Assembly: GCA_025454445.1 (NCBI GenBank)
Contig: JALOOK010000064.1
Span: 1 to 11,848, forward strand
Direction: 5' to 3'
Length of the DNA stretch: 11,848 nt
Source of the DNA: Oscillatoria sp. Prado101
GTDB lineage: Bacteria; Cyanobacteriota; Cyanobacteriia; Cyanobacteriales; Oscillatoriaceae
Shown: piece by piece, positions 6,679 through 11,848 of the stretch
Layout: every line of letters begins with the position of its first letter
Numbering within the stretch: position 1 is the first letter of the stretch
The notes under the pieces: generated by a model
The model's database searches: none
What the model was told of the DNA's origin: nothing
The model's input: the letters and a program-made list of their open reading frames with translations, nothing else
Translations under genes and position numbers: made by a program

Positions 6679-6706
6679 TTTACAGCGATTTTACAGCTGA
6701 TTTACA
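6679..6706 (+). promoter_or_regulatory. Candidate OmpR-type (RpaB/HLR1-like) direct-repeat binding site
   Basis: TTTACA occurs at 6679, 6690 and 6701, exactly 11 bp apart; the first two copies extend to TTTACAGC and the third to TTTACATT. Tandem repeats of this sequence resemble the HLR1 motif bound by the cyanobacterial response regulator RpaB, (G/T)TTACA(T/A)(T/A) repeated after 2 nt. The spacing here is one base longer, so the match is not exact. TATATT at 6710-6715 may be a -10 box. The array lies 273 bp before the G6PDH-like start. Confidence 0.4.
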
Positions 6707-6967
6707 TTTTATATTCAGAAAGTTTGAGTTTTTGTATGTCAAAATCGTCATAGAAAGGGTTGAAAAAACCACTTCTCCTAATTTCTAAGTGATGAGAAGG
6801 GGGGCTACAACCACCGAACCTTGACAACTAAATAAATGCGCAGTCATAAGATGTGACGCTAGCTGACACTGCATGGGGCTGCAAACCCCAGAAGCAGCTT
6901 TCTCAGGAAGCTCGCCCCGGTCGGCTTCGTTGCCTCGACTTACTCGACGCGAGCGGTTATTAAATCT

Positions 6968-6973
6968 GGAGAC
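6968..6973 (+). promoter_or_regulatory. Ribosome-binding site of the G6PDH-like gene
   Basis: TGGAGAC precedes the ATG at 6979 (GGAG at 6969-6972), with spacing of about 6 nt. It supports this start. Confidence 0.6.
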
Positions 6974-6978
6974 ATTTT

Positions 6979-8490
6979 ATGTCAGAACAAGAAAAAACAA
7001 CCCGCAAAACGCTGGGATTTGGCCAGAGCAGTCCCAAGACAGCGATCAGTCCCGCCGAGTCCGCCAAGGCTCTAGACACTTTCCTGGCTCAAAGCAAAAA
7101 GGACTTGATTTTTACACTGCTTGGGGGCCTGTCCAACTTGGCGTCTCTGAAAATTTTCCCGGCATTCTTCCAGCTCTTTAAAGAAAAAAAACTCCCGTCT
7201 AACTTGGCCATCTTAGCCGTAGACCGGCACGAAAAAACGACCTCCGGCTCGTTCCGTGCCTGGGTGCGCCAGGACCTTCTGGACAAGGGCGAGGCGGAAT
7301 CTCCAGAACTGGAAGCCTTTCTCCACCGCATTACCTATATGTGCTTCAACCTCCAAACAGGGAGTTATGCAGAGCTGAAAAGCCGGATTGGCCAGTTGGA
7401 GCAGGAGCGGGATATCTCCCCAGACCGGACGATCTTCTATTATCTCGCCGTTTGGCCGGTTCTATTTGAACCCTCGATTAAGGGCCTCGGCCAAGCCGGG
7501 TTGCTGGCTGACCTCAACGCCTGCATTGCCGTCGAAAAACCCTTCGGGAATTCCCTCACCTCCGCAAAGGCGCTAAACTCCCTCCTTTCCAGCTACTGCT
7601 CAGAGGAACAAATCTTCCGGATTGACCACTGGTTGGGAAAAGAAACGGTTCAGAATTTGTTAGCGTTCCGCTTCGCCAATGGGGTTTTCGAGCACCTCTG
7701 GAATCGCCAGTTCATTGAGTCCATCGAGATTACAGCCGCCGAAACGGTGCTCGTAGGCTCCCGCAACGATTATGTTGGGGCGCTAATGGATATGGTGCCA
7801 AACCACCTGTGGCAATTAGTCTGCCTCACCATGATGGAGCCGCCAAACTCTCTCAATGCTGATGATATCCGGGATGAAAAGGTGAAACTGCTGCGAGTCT
7901 TGACAGCAGACCCCAAATATGCAATTCGTGGCGTATATGACACCTATTATGGTGGCCCAGAGACTTATATTGCCCTGAAATTGGGGGTCAATAATTACCG
8001 ATGGGCCGGCGTGCCGGTGTACGTCCGCACCGGCAAAGGAATGAAGCGTAAAGTCACCCAGATTGTGGTCAATTTCAAACGAATTCCTTCCACCCTATTC
8101 CCGACAGCGCAGCCGAACTGCCTGGTGCTGGAACTTCAACCAAAAGAGCGGGTTTCCATTTCGTGGCAGGTCAAAGTTCCCGGTGAAAGCAGCATCCGCG
8201 AACAGTCCCTCGACTTCTCGTATCGAAGCTTTAAGGAACCTATTCCCGAAGCCTATGAACGGCTGCTGGCTGACATCATCGCAGGCGATCGCACCCTGTT
8301 CACTCGCGGTGACGAAGCTGAGGCCCAATGGGCTGTGGTCATGCCAATTTTAAACCACTGGCAGTCAATTGTCACTAACAATGGCAATCTCTCCGAGTCA
8401 GACATCGTGCATCAGTACCCCCTAGGGAGTGATGGACCTGCTGCCGCCCAAACCATTTTGGAAAAAGGTCACAATTGGAGATCGCTCTAG
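6979..8490 (+). CDS. Divergent glucose-6-phosphate dehydrogenase paralogue (zwf-like)
   Basis: 503 residues, similar in length to G6PDH and collinear with it. Family motifs are VEKPFG (185-190), RIDHWLGKETVQNLLAFRFAN (214-234), WNR (241-243), DMVPNHLWQL (271-280), MEPPNSLNADDIRDEKVKLLR (286-306), YRWAGVPVYVRTGKG (340-354), and the C-terminal YERLLADIIAGDRTLFTRGDE. The expected catalytic pair is kept (Asp216 of RIDH, His276 of PNH), as are the phosphate-site His217 and Lys221; the usual RIDHYLGKE has Trp218. The N-terminal NADP fingerprint (normally GxxGDLxxRKL) reads FTLLGGLSNLASLKIF, missing the first Gly and the Asp, and two loops are shorter than usual (SRNDYVGAL; RGVYDTYYGGPETY). It may have altered cofactor use or be a regulatory or inactive paralogue. 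There is no opcA neighbour, the usual partner of cyanobacterial zwf. A terminator follows directly. Confidence 0.85.
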   Translation: MSEQEKTTRKTLGFGQSSPKTAISPAESAKALDTFLAQSKKDLIFTLLGGLSNLASLKIFPAFFQLFKEKKLPSNLAILAVDRHEKTTSGSFRAWVRQDLLDKGEAESPELEAFLHRITYMCFNLQTGSYAELKSRIGQLEQERDISPDRTIFYYLAVWPVLFEPSIKGLGQAGLLADLNACIAVEKPFGNSLTSAKALNSLLSSYCSEEQIFRIDHWLGKETVQNLLAFRFANGVFEHLWNRQFIESIEITAAETVLVGSRNDYVGALMDMVPNHLWQLVCLTMMEPPNSLNADDIRDEKVKLLRVLTADPKYAIRGVYDTYYGGPETYIALKLGVNNYRWAGVPVYVRTGKGMKRKVTQIVVNFKRIPSTLFPTAQPNCLVLELQPKERVSISWQVKVPGESSIREQSLDFSYRSFKEPIPEAYERLLADIIAGDRTLFTRGDEAEAQWAVVMPILNHWQSIVTNNGNLSESDIVHQYPLGSDGPAAAQTILEKGHNWRSL

Positions 8491-8522
8491 TTACAACCCA
8501 GCTTTTCAATAGCTAAAAAATC

Positions 8523-8550
8523 AAAAAGACCTCTGCGGAGGTCTTTTTTT
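8523..8550 (+). terminator. Rho-independent terminator of the G6PDH-like gene
   Basis: AAAAAGACCTC and GAGGTCTTTTT form an 11-bp stem around a TGCG loop and run into a string of Ts. It starts 33 bp after the stop codon. The A-run on the left could also make it work in the opposite direction for the small minus-strand gene at 8681-8935. Confidence 0.9.
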
Positions 8551-8552
8551 GT

Positions 8553-8570
8553 TTATAGCAGTAGCCACTT
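8553..8570. repeat. Short repeat TTATAGCAGTAGCCACTT
   Basis: It matches 6342-6359 at 17 of 18 positions. It stands directly before MITE-like copy B and also begins with TATAGC, so it may be an end fragment of a related element. Confidence 0.55.
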
Positions 8571-8574
8571 GGTT

Positions 8575-8645
8575 TATAGCCGTTTTCAGTTGGATGAAGT
8601 ACATGCCAGAAACCCGGTTTCTTAAAGAAACCGGGTTTCTCAGTA
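8575..8645 (+). mobile_element. MITE-like palindromic element, copy B (right arm missing)
   Basis: The left arm TATAGCCGTTTTCAGTTGGA... (8575-8607) is followed by the 33-bp core (8608-8640) with 15-bp arms and a TAA loop, then CAGTAC. The rest of the right arm present in copies C and D is absent. The left arm resembles the reverse complement of the right arm in copy A (TATAGCSGTTTTCA), which shows that the family has terminal inverted repeats. Confidence 0.75.
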
Positions 8646-8680
8646 CAATGCCAGTGCCGAAGCGCGAGTCTCACCAACCC

Positions 8681-8935
8681 CTACAAATCTGCCGGCGTAT
8701 CCGGAGCAATCTCAATCCCACCGGCTTGCCGGACGACCTGCTGAGCGGTAATCAAATCGCTCAGCTCATTAATTTTAACCCCGATTCGATCGCCGGCTTC
8801 CTGTAACTCCCGCTCAAAAGCCCTAATATCCTCACCGTAACCACACAATTGTGCCGCAGTTTCAACTCCCTGCAGCGCATTAGCTTTAGCGCAGTCGATC
8901 AGTTCAATTCCGTGGAGTGGTGTTGGTGAAGCCAT
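8681..8935 (-). CDS. Small conserved-looking hypothetical protein (84 residues)
   Basis: No family is recognised with certainty. The predicted protein is soluble and mixed in charge: MASPTPLHGIELIDCAKANA at the start, then GVETAAQLCGYGED, a helical region (about 36-71, AFERELQEAGDRIGVKINELSDLI...), and an IEIAPDTPADL end. Its composition and clear amphipathic pattern look like a real gene. It has two cysteines, no membrane segment and no signal peptide. An alternative start at 8965 adds ten residues (MVAKGELSEF). The open frame continues upstream, but that part crosses the C-rich hairpin repeat and is unlikely to be translated. AGGGAG upstream of the 8935 start is rather far away (about 14 nt), so the start is uncertain. 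It stands alone between mobile-type repeats. Confidence 0.6.
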   Translation of the reverse strand: MASPTPLHGIELIDCAKANALQGVETAAQLCGYGEDIRAFERELQEAGDRIGVKINELSDLITAQQVVRQAGGIEIAPDTPADL

Positions 8936-9083
8936 AAATTCAGACAGTTCTCCCTTTGCAACCATCCGCACTCTAACAAAATGCCGGTGCCGCGTCATCC
9001 ATCTTTGGGTATAACCCCCGAGGTAGGACCTGCGGTTTATACACAAATCCCTGTGATGCCAATTTTCCATGAAGTTGGAAGAA

Positions 9084-9140
9084 CCTCTTTCTCCCCCCCC
9101 TCTCCCCTTGTGGGAGAGGGGGGCAGGGGGGGGTGAGGGG
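9084..9140. repeat. C-rich/G-rich hairpin repeat, copy 2
   Basis: CCCCCCTCTCCC (9095-9106) pairs perfectly with GGGAGAGGGGGG (9112-9123) around a CTTGT loop. CCTCTTTCTC and GGGGGGTGAGG flank it, the same borders as the copies at 1-46 and 10580-10632 in one orientation or the other. Confidence 0.75.
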
Positions 9141-9236
9141 CTTGCTCTGGTCACATACCCCAGATGTGCACAAACAGTAGCGGCGCAGGACGGACCGGCG
9201 TCCCGCCTGCCCCATCCTCTCTCATCCCCTCGCGCC

Positions 9237-9282
9237 TATCTCAAAAACGCCAATACTTCCAAGCTGCATAAGCCAAAGTCAC
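9237..9282 (-). repeat. Duplicate of the amidohydrolase 3' end (46 bp, copy 1)
   Basis: This stretch equals 9352-9397 with one mismatch, at an offset of 115 bp. On the minus strand it reads the last 13 codons and the stop of the amidohydrolase (VTLAYAAWKYWRF then stop), detached from the gene. MITE-like copy C fills the space between the two copies. Confidence 0.85.
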
Positions 9283-9353
9283 TATGTCCAGAAACCCGGT
9301 TTCTTTAAGAAACCGGGTTTCTCAGTACCTCACAAAGGATGAGAAAGGCTATA
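9283..9353 (+). mobile_element. MITE-like palindromic element, copy C
   Basis: The core at 9290-9322 has 15-bp arms and a TTA loop. The complete right arm (CAGTACCTCACAAAGGATGA... ending GGCTATA, 9323-9353) is present. The left arm is reduced to TATGTCC. The element ends about 3 bp before the stop codon of the minus-strand amidohydrolase, so its hairpin may serve as that gene's transcription end. Confidence 0.8.
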
Positions 9354-9397
9354 TCTCAAAAACCCCAATACTTCCAAGCTGCATAAGCCAAAGTCAC
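9352..9397 (-). repeat. Amidohydrolase 3' end (46 bp, copy 2, within the gene)
   Basis: The in-gene copy of the 46-bp direct repeat, partner of 9237-9282. It covers the last 13 codons, the stop codon and 4 bp beyond. Confidence 0.85.
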
Positions 9398-10531
9398 AAC
9401 ACCCGTAACAATCGCAGACTCATCCACATCAAATAGAGGGTGGTGCAGCGGATAATTCAGCCTGTCCTTACCGGCAACCCCCAGACGAAACATCATCCCC
9501 GGAGCGTATTGCAAATACAGAGAAAAATCTTCCGCACCCAGAGAAGGTTCCGTTAAAATCAGCACGCGATCGCTCCCCCAAGCCTCCTCAGCCGCCTCCC
9601 CCACCAGCTGAGTCAGAGCCGGGTCATTTTGCACCGAAGGCACCCCCCGCTTGTAATTCAGTTCATAGCGAGCACCATAAGCACTGCAGACATTAGCAAC
9701 AATCCCCTCAATCCAGTCAGGCAAACCGGCACTCGTTTCTGGATGAAGCGATCGCACAGTGCCCACCAGCCGCACCCGGTCCGCAATCACATTCGGTGCC
9801 CGCCCACCGCTAATTTGCCCAATCGTCAGCACCACTGGGCGCAGCGGATTCTGTGTGCGACTAATCGCCTGCTGCAAAGTCGTAATCACCTGCGCCGCAA
9901 TCCAAATCGCATCGATAGCTTCGTGAGGACGCGCCCCGTGCCCCGATTCCCCGATAATAAAAATCTCAATATCGTCCGCCGCCGCCGTCAGCGCCCCGTG
10001 GCGGATACCCACTAAACCGGCAGGAATCGAAGGAAAAACATGAACCCCCAAAATCGCGGACACATTTTCCATCACCCCATCTTCCACCATCCATTGCGCT
10101 CCTTGGGCAATTTCCTCTGCCGGCTGAAATAAAAAGCGCACCGTTCCCGGCAGTTTCTCCCCCAGCTGAGCCAGCACCATCGCCGTACCCAAGCCAACAG
10201 TTGCATGTAAATCATGCCCGCAAGCGTGCATCACCCCCTTGTTGCGGGAAGCGAACTGCAAACCGGTGCCCTCCTCAATCGGCAAAGCGTCCATATCAGT
10301 GCGAATGGCCAGCAGCCGGCTGTCAGTGCCTTCACCAGACAATTCCCCGACAACGCCGGTTTTGCCCACCCCTTCTCGCACATGGATGCCGCAAGAAGAC
10401 AGCACACCGGCAACATAGGCTGCAGTTTGGTACTCTTGGCCACTCAGTTCCGGGTGGCTGTGGAAGTGACGCCGAATCTCAATCAGGCGCGGCGCTAGGG
10501 TAGAGGCGATATCTTTAATTTCGGCAAGCAT
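9356..10531 (-). CDS. M20D-family amidohydrolase (N-acyl-amino-acid/hippurate hydrolase type)
   Basis: 391 residues, the usual full length for M20D metal-dependent aminoacylases and carboxypeptidases, which remove an acyl group from an N-acyl or peptide-linked amino acid. Motifs in order are RRHFHSHPELS (20-30), IRTDMDALPIEE (76-87), MHACGHDLHA (101-110) with metal ligands Cys104 and His106, FQPAEE (135-140), LGVHV with His164, SGHGARPHEAIDAIW (196-210) in the lid domain, TIGQISGGRAPNVIAD (236-251), EPSLGAEDFS (328-337) and LHHPLFDVDE (362-371). There is no signal peptide, so it should be cytoplasmic. The substrate cannot be deduced; candidates include acetylated or indole-conjugated amino acids. 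The ATG at 10531 gives the normal N-terminus. The gene stands alone, and its last codons are duplicated beyond a MITE at 9237-9282. Confidence 0.93.
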   Translation of the reverse strand: MLAEIKDIASTLAPRLIEIRRHFHSHPELSGQEYQTAAYVAGVLSSCGIHVREGVGKTGVVGELSGEGTDSRLLAIRTDMDALPIEEGTGLQFASRNKGVMHACGHDLHATVGLGTAMVLAQLGEKLPGTVRFLFQPAEEIAQGAQWMVEDGVMENVSAILGVHVFPSIPAGLVGIRHGALTAAADDIEIFIIGESGHGARPHEAIDAIWIAAQVITTLQQAISRTQNPLRPVVLTIGQISGGRAPNVIADRVRLVGTVRSLHPETSAGLPDWIEGIVANVCSAYGARYELNYKRGVPSVQNDPALTQLVGEAAEEAWGSDRVLILTEPSLGAEDFSLYLQYAPGMMFRLGVAGKDRLNYPLHHPLFDVDESAIVTGVVTLAYAAWKYWGF

Positions 10532-10579
10532 TACTGTTAGTAAGGTATGAGTTTTTTTACCGTTGCGCAGTGGGGAAAA

Positions 10580-10632
10580 TCACCCCTCTCTTTTCCCCCT
10601 GCCCGCGTGCGGGGAGGGCGTTGGGGGGTGAG
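10580..10632. repeat. C-rich/G-rich hairpin repeat, copy 3
   Basis: CCCTGCCCGC (10597-10606) pairs, with one mismatch, with GCGGGGAGGG (10609-10618). Its outer borders (CACCCCTCTC and GGGGGGTGAGG) match copies 1 and 2. It lies about 50 bp upstream of the amidohydrolase start, inside that gene's promoter or leader region. Confidence 0.7.
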
Positions 10633-10777
10633 GTTTCCTTGCAGCAGAGAGTTTTGAGGGATGAGTTCCAGTCCGAATACAAAGTTGAGACAGTATTTTT
10701 TCGCACGACAGAGCTTCCTTGATGTCTGGATTTTAAATCCAAAATACCCAATATAAAATCCGGGCATTGGTATCACT

Positions 10778-10870
10778 TATAGCGGCTCTTGTATGAGCTA
10801 TGGACCAGAAACCCGGTTTCTTAAAGAAACCGGGTTTCTCAGTACCGCACAAAGGATGAGAAACGCTATA
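10778..10870 (+). mobile_element. MITE-like palindromic element, copy D (most complete, 93 bp)
   Basis: The left end TATAGCGG (10778), the 33-bp core (10807-10839; 15-bp arms, TAA loop) and the right arm ending ACGCTATA (10870) are all present. TATAGCG and CGCTATA form the inverted ends. It lies between the DUF3352 stop codon and the amidohydrolase promoter region, both on the minus strand, where the hairpin could limit read-through. Confidence 0.8.
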
Positions 10871-10898
10871 TCATTCATAGCTCATAACTTCTCATTTT

Positions 10899-11848
10899 TC
10901 ACGGCTCCCTCACCGGCGCGAGCACGAGCAGAACGTCCGCCTGCTGTTTTTCAGCCGTTGAGGAACTGACAACGCTTATACTGCGCAGCGTTCCCAGCAT
11001 CCGCTTGGTCAGGCGAATGAACTCGGAACTGTCGTCAAGCGGCACAACACTGTAGACAAACGACAGCACAGCCCCGCAGTTAAGATAGATGTTACCGTCA
11101 TTGGGGTAGGGCAAGCTAGCTGTAGCAGTTTGGAAGATATAAGTTTTCCCCAAAGGCGGATTCGGCTGGGGAGTGAGCGCGGACATCGGACCCGTGCCGG
11201 TGGTCAGGACAAGGGTATTGCCATCCGCCCAGCCGTGAGCAAAAATGCTGCCAGCGCCCCCCGGCTGCTGAATTTCCCAGCTAGTCACGGGTTGAGCGCC
11301 CATCTGGCGGCTGGTAATCGCCAAAGAACCCCCCGATGAAGTCTTGACAAACTCATTCAGCTTGTCCACCGCTTTCTCCGCTGCGGGCCGGTCGCTGGTT
11401 CGCACCGTGAAACCCAATCCAATTTTAAACTGCTCAGCCAAAAAAGGGAAAAAACCCTGGCTGGCGGGAAACACAAACAAGGCGTACTCGCCATCCATCC
11501 AAGGGAGGATATCGCTGTCCAGATCCAGACCAGTGAAATTGCCGATCAACCGGCGCAGCCCATCCCACAAAGGTTTCCCCTCCTCCCCACCGGCACGGAC
11601 GATATTATCCCACTGTTGTTTGAGATTGCGGCTGCAGAAAGACAGGTAAGTGGCGGCGGGCAGCCGGTTGGCAATTTGCTCCCCATCCGGCGTCGCCACC
11701 GGCACGTTCTGGGGCTGGGTAATTTTGTAATAAACTTGCGCCTGAGAGTGCAAACCTTCCGCTCGCACCCCAACAAACACCTGTGCCGTGTCGTAAGTTT
11801 CTGCTATCTTTTCCAGCGCCGGTGCTATCAGCTGTAGCGGCGCTATAG
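10899..11848 (-). CDS. DUF3352 domain protein (C-terminal part; gene continues past the right edge)
   Basis: The frame is open to the window edge, so about 315 residues of the C-terminal part are visible. The in-frame GTG at 11780 is an internal Val codon rather than a start: the codons before it read ALEKIAETYDTAQVFVGVRAEG without a stop. The segment with LPWMDGEYALFVFPAS, then KIGLGFTVRTSDRPAAEKAVDKLNEF, matches the pattern of cyanobacterial DUF3352 proteins, usually of about 500-600 residues with an N-terminal anchor that would lie outside the window. Later parts include GNTLVLTTGTGPMSAL and a C-terminal LGTLRSISVVSSS strand region. The biochemical function of the family is not known. It ends TGA at 10899-10901, and MITE copy D follows. 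Confidence 0.75.
   Translation of the reverse strand, partial: IAPLQLIAPALEKIAETYDTAQVFVGVRAEGLHSQAQVYYKITQPQNVPVATPDGEQIANRLPAATYLSFCSRNLKQQWDNIVRAGGEEGKPLWDGLRRLIGNFTGLDLDSDILPWMDGEYALFVFPASQGFFPFLAEQFKIGLGFTVRTSDRPAAEKAVDKLNEFVKTSSGGSLAITSRQMGAQPVTSWEIQQPGGAGSIFAHGWADGNTLVLTTGTGPMSALTPQPNPPLGKTYIFQTATASLPYPNDGNIYLNCGAVLSFVYSVVPLDDSSEFIRLTKRMLGTLRSISVVSSSTAEKQQADVLLVLAPVREP

Larger units (their letters stand above)
6302..6978. other. 677-bp intergenic leader before the G6PDH-like gene
   Basis: No gene is seen. Contents in order are: a hairpin AGTCGCT (6315-6321) with AGCGACT (6336-6342); TTATAGCACTAGCCACTT (6342-6359), which recurs with one mismatch at 8553-8570; the hairpin at 6374-6394; a TTTACA direct-repeat array at 6679-6706 followed by TATATT; a CTTCTC/GAGAAG inverted repeat near 6773-6799; and a leader ending in GGAGAC before the ATG at 6979. 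The distance suggests a long 5' untranslated region or a distant promoter. Confidence 0.5.
8966..9355. other. Gene-free stretch with repeats between the hypothetical gene and the amidohydrolase
   Basis: No gene is seen. The stretch holds the C-rich hairpin copy 2 (9084-9140), a degenerate GGACCGGCG-TCC-CGCCTGCC hairpin near 9192-9211, a 46-bp duplicate of the amidohydrolase 3' end (9237-9282), and MITE-like copy C. It includes the upstream region of the small gene at 8681-8935, but no promoter could be assigned. Confidence 0.6.

Noticed and set aside
6302..6978. tRNA, riboswitch or small RNA gene in the long leader
   Set aside because: Several hairpins exist, but no cloverleaf, known riboswitch core or clear promoter-terminator pair could be assembled by eye. 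A covariance-model search would decide.
8936..9154. Longer version of the small minus-strand protein (157 residues)
   Set aside because: The N-terminal part translates the C-rich hairpin repeat and is Pro/Ser/Arg-rich without conservation signs.
419..10870. CRISPR array
   Set aside because: The AAACCCGGTTTC palindromes are few, kilobases apart and have no regular spacers. They form a dispersed MITE-like family.
11546..11837. Short plus- and other-frame open frames opposite the DUF3352 gene
   Set aside because: They are shadows of the long minus-strand frame, which is open to the window edge and carries family motifs.

Overview
The window looks like chromosomal DNA of a filamentous cyanobacterium, perhaps of the Microcoleus/Oscillatoria type. 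The evidence is four GCGATCGC (HIP1) octamers near 225, 8285, 9565 and 9748; dispersed AAACCCGGTTTC palindromes; a DUF3352 protein; and Ser/Thr kinase, FHA and SUMF1-type signalling genes. The genus is inferred from general familiarity with such repeats, not from any search.

Layout. Positions 1-1235 form a decayed region. It holds a C-rich hairpin repeat cut by the window edge, two copies of a 135-bp GC-rich repeat (about 93% identical), and between those copies a broken YgiT/MqsA-type zinc-finger antitoxin gene carrying a MITE-like element. Positions 1236-6301 hold four signalling or envelope genes: an FHA plus OmpR-type winged-helix protein (+), a Ser/Thr kinase with a C-terminal four-helix membrane domain (+), a membrane-anchored SUMF1/FGE-fold protein (-), and a membrane-anchored XylF-like sugar-binding protein (+). 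The last two are divergent, with only 5 bp between their start codons. Positions 6302-6978 are a long leader that contains a TTTACA x3 direct-repeat array. Next come a divergent glucose-6-phosphate dehydrogenase paralogue (6979-8490) with a strong terminator, a small conserved-looking hypothetical gene (8681-8935, -), an M20D-type amidohydrolase (9356-10531, -), and the 3' part of a DUF3352 gene (10899 to the right edge, -).

How the genes may work together. The four central genes have no obvious metabolic partners; in particular there is no xylose ABC ATPase or permease. Both anchored proteins should face the periplasm, while the kinase and the FHA/winged-helix protein should be cytoplasmic or face the cytoplasm. 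A sensing circuit is a reasonable hypothesis: a periplasmic ligand-binding protein and SUMF1-fold protein, a membrane kinase, and a phospho-threonine-reading transcription factor. Nothing in the sequence proves that they interact. The genes on the right (G6PDH paralogue, amidohydrolase, DUF3352) look like unrelated single transcription units.

Mobile relics are frequent. Four copies of one palindromic MITE-like family (about 93 bp where complete) lie at 419-489, 8575-8645, 9283-9353 and 10778-10870, and three copies of a C-rich/G-rich hairpin family are present. One MITE copy disrupts the zinc-finger gene. Another sits directly after the amidohydrolase stop codon, next to a 46-bp duplication of that gene's 3' end.
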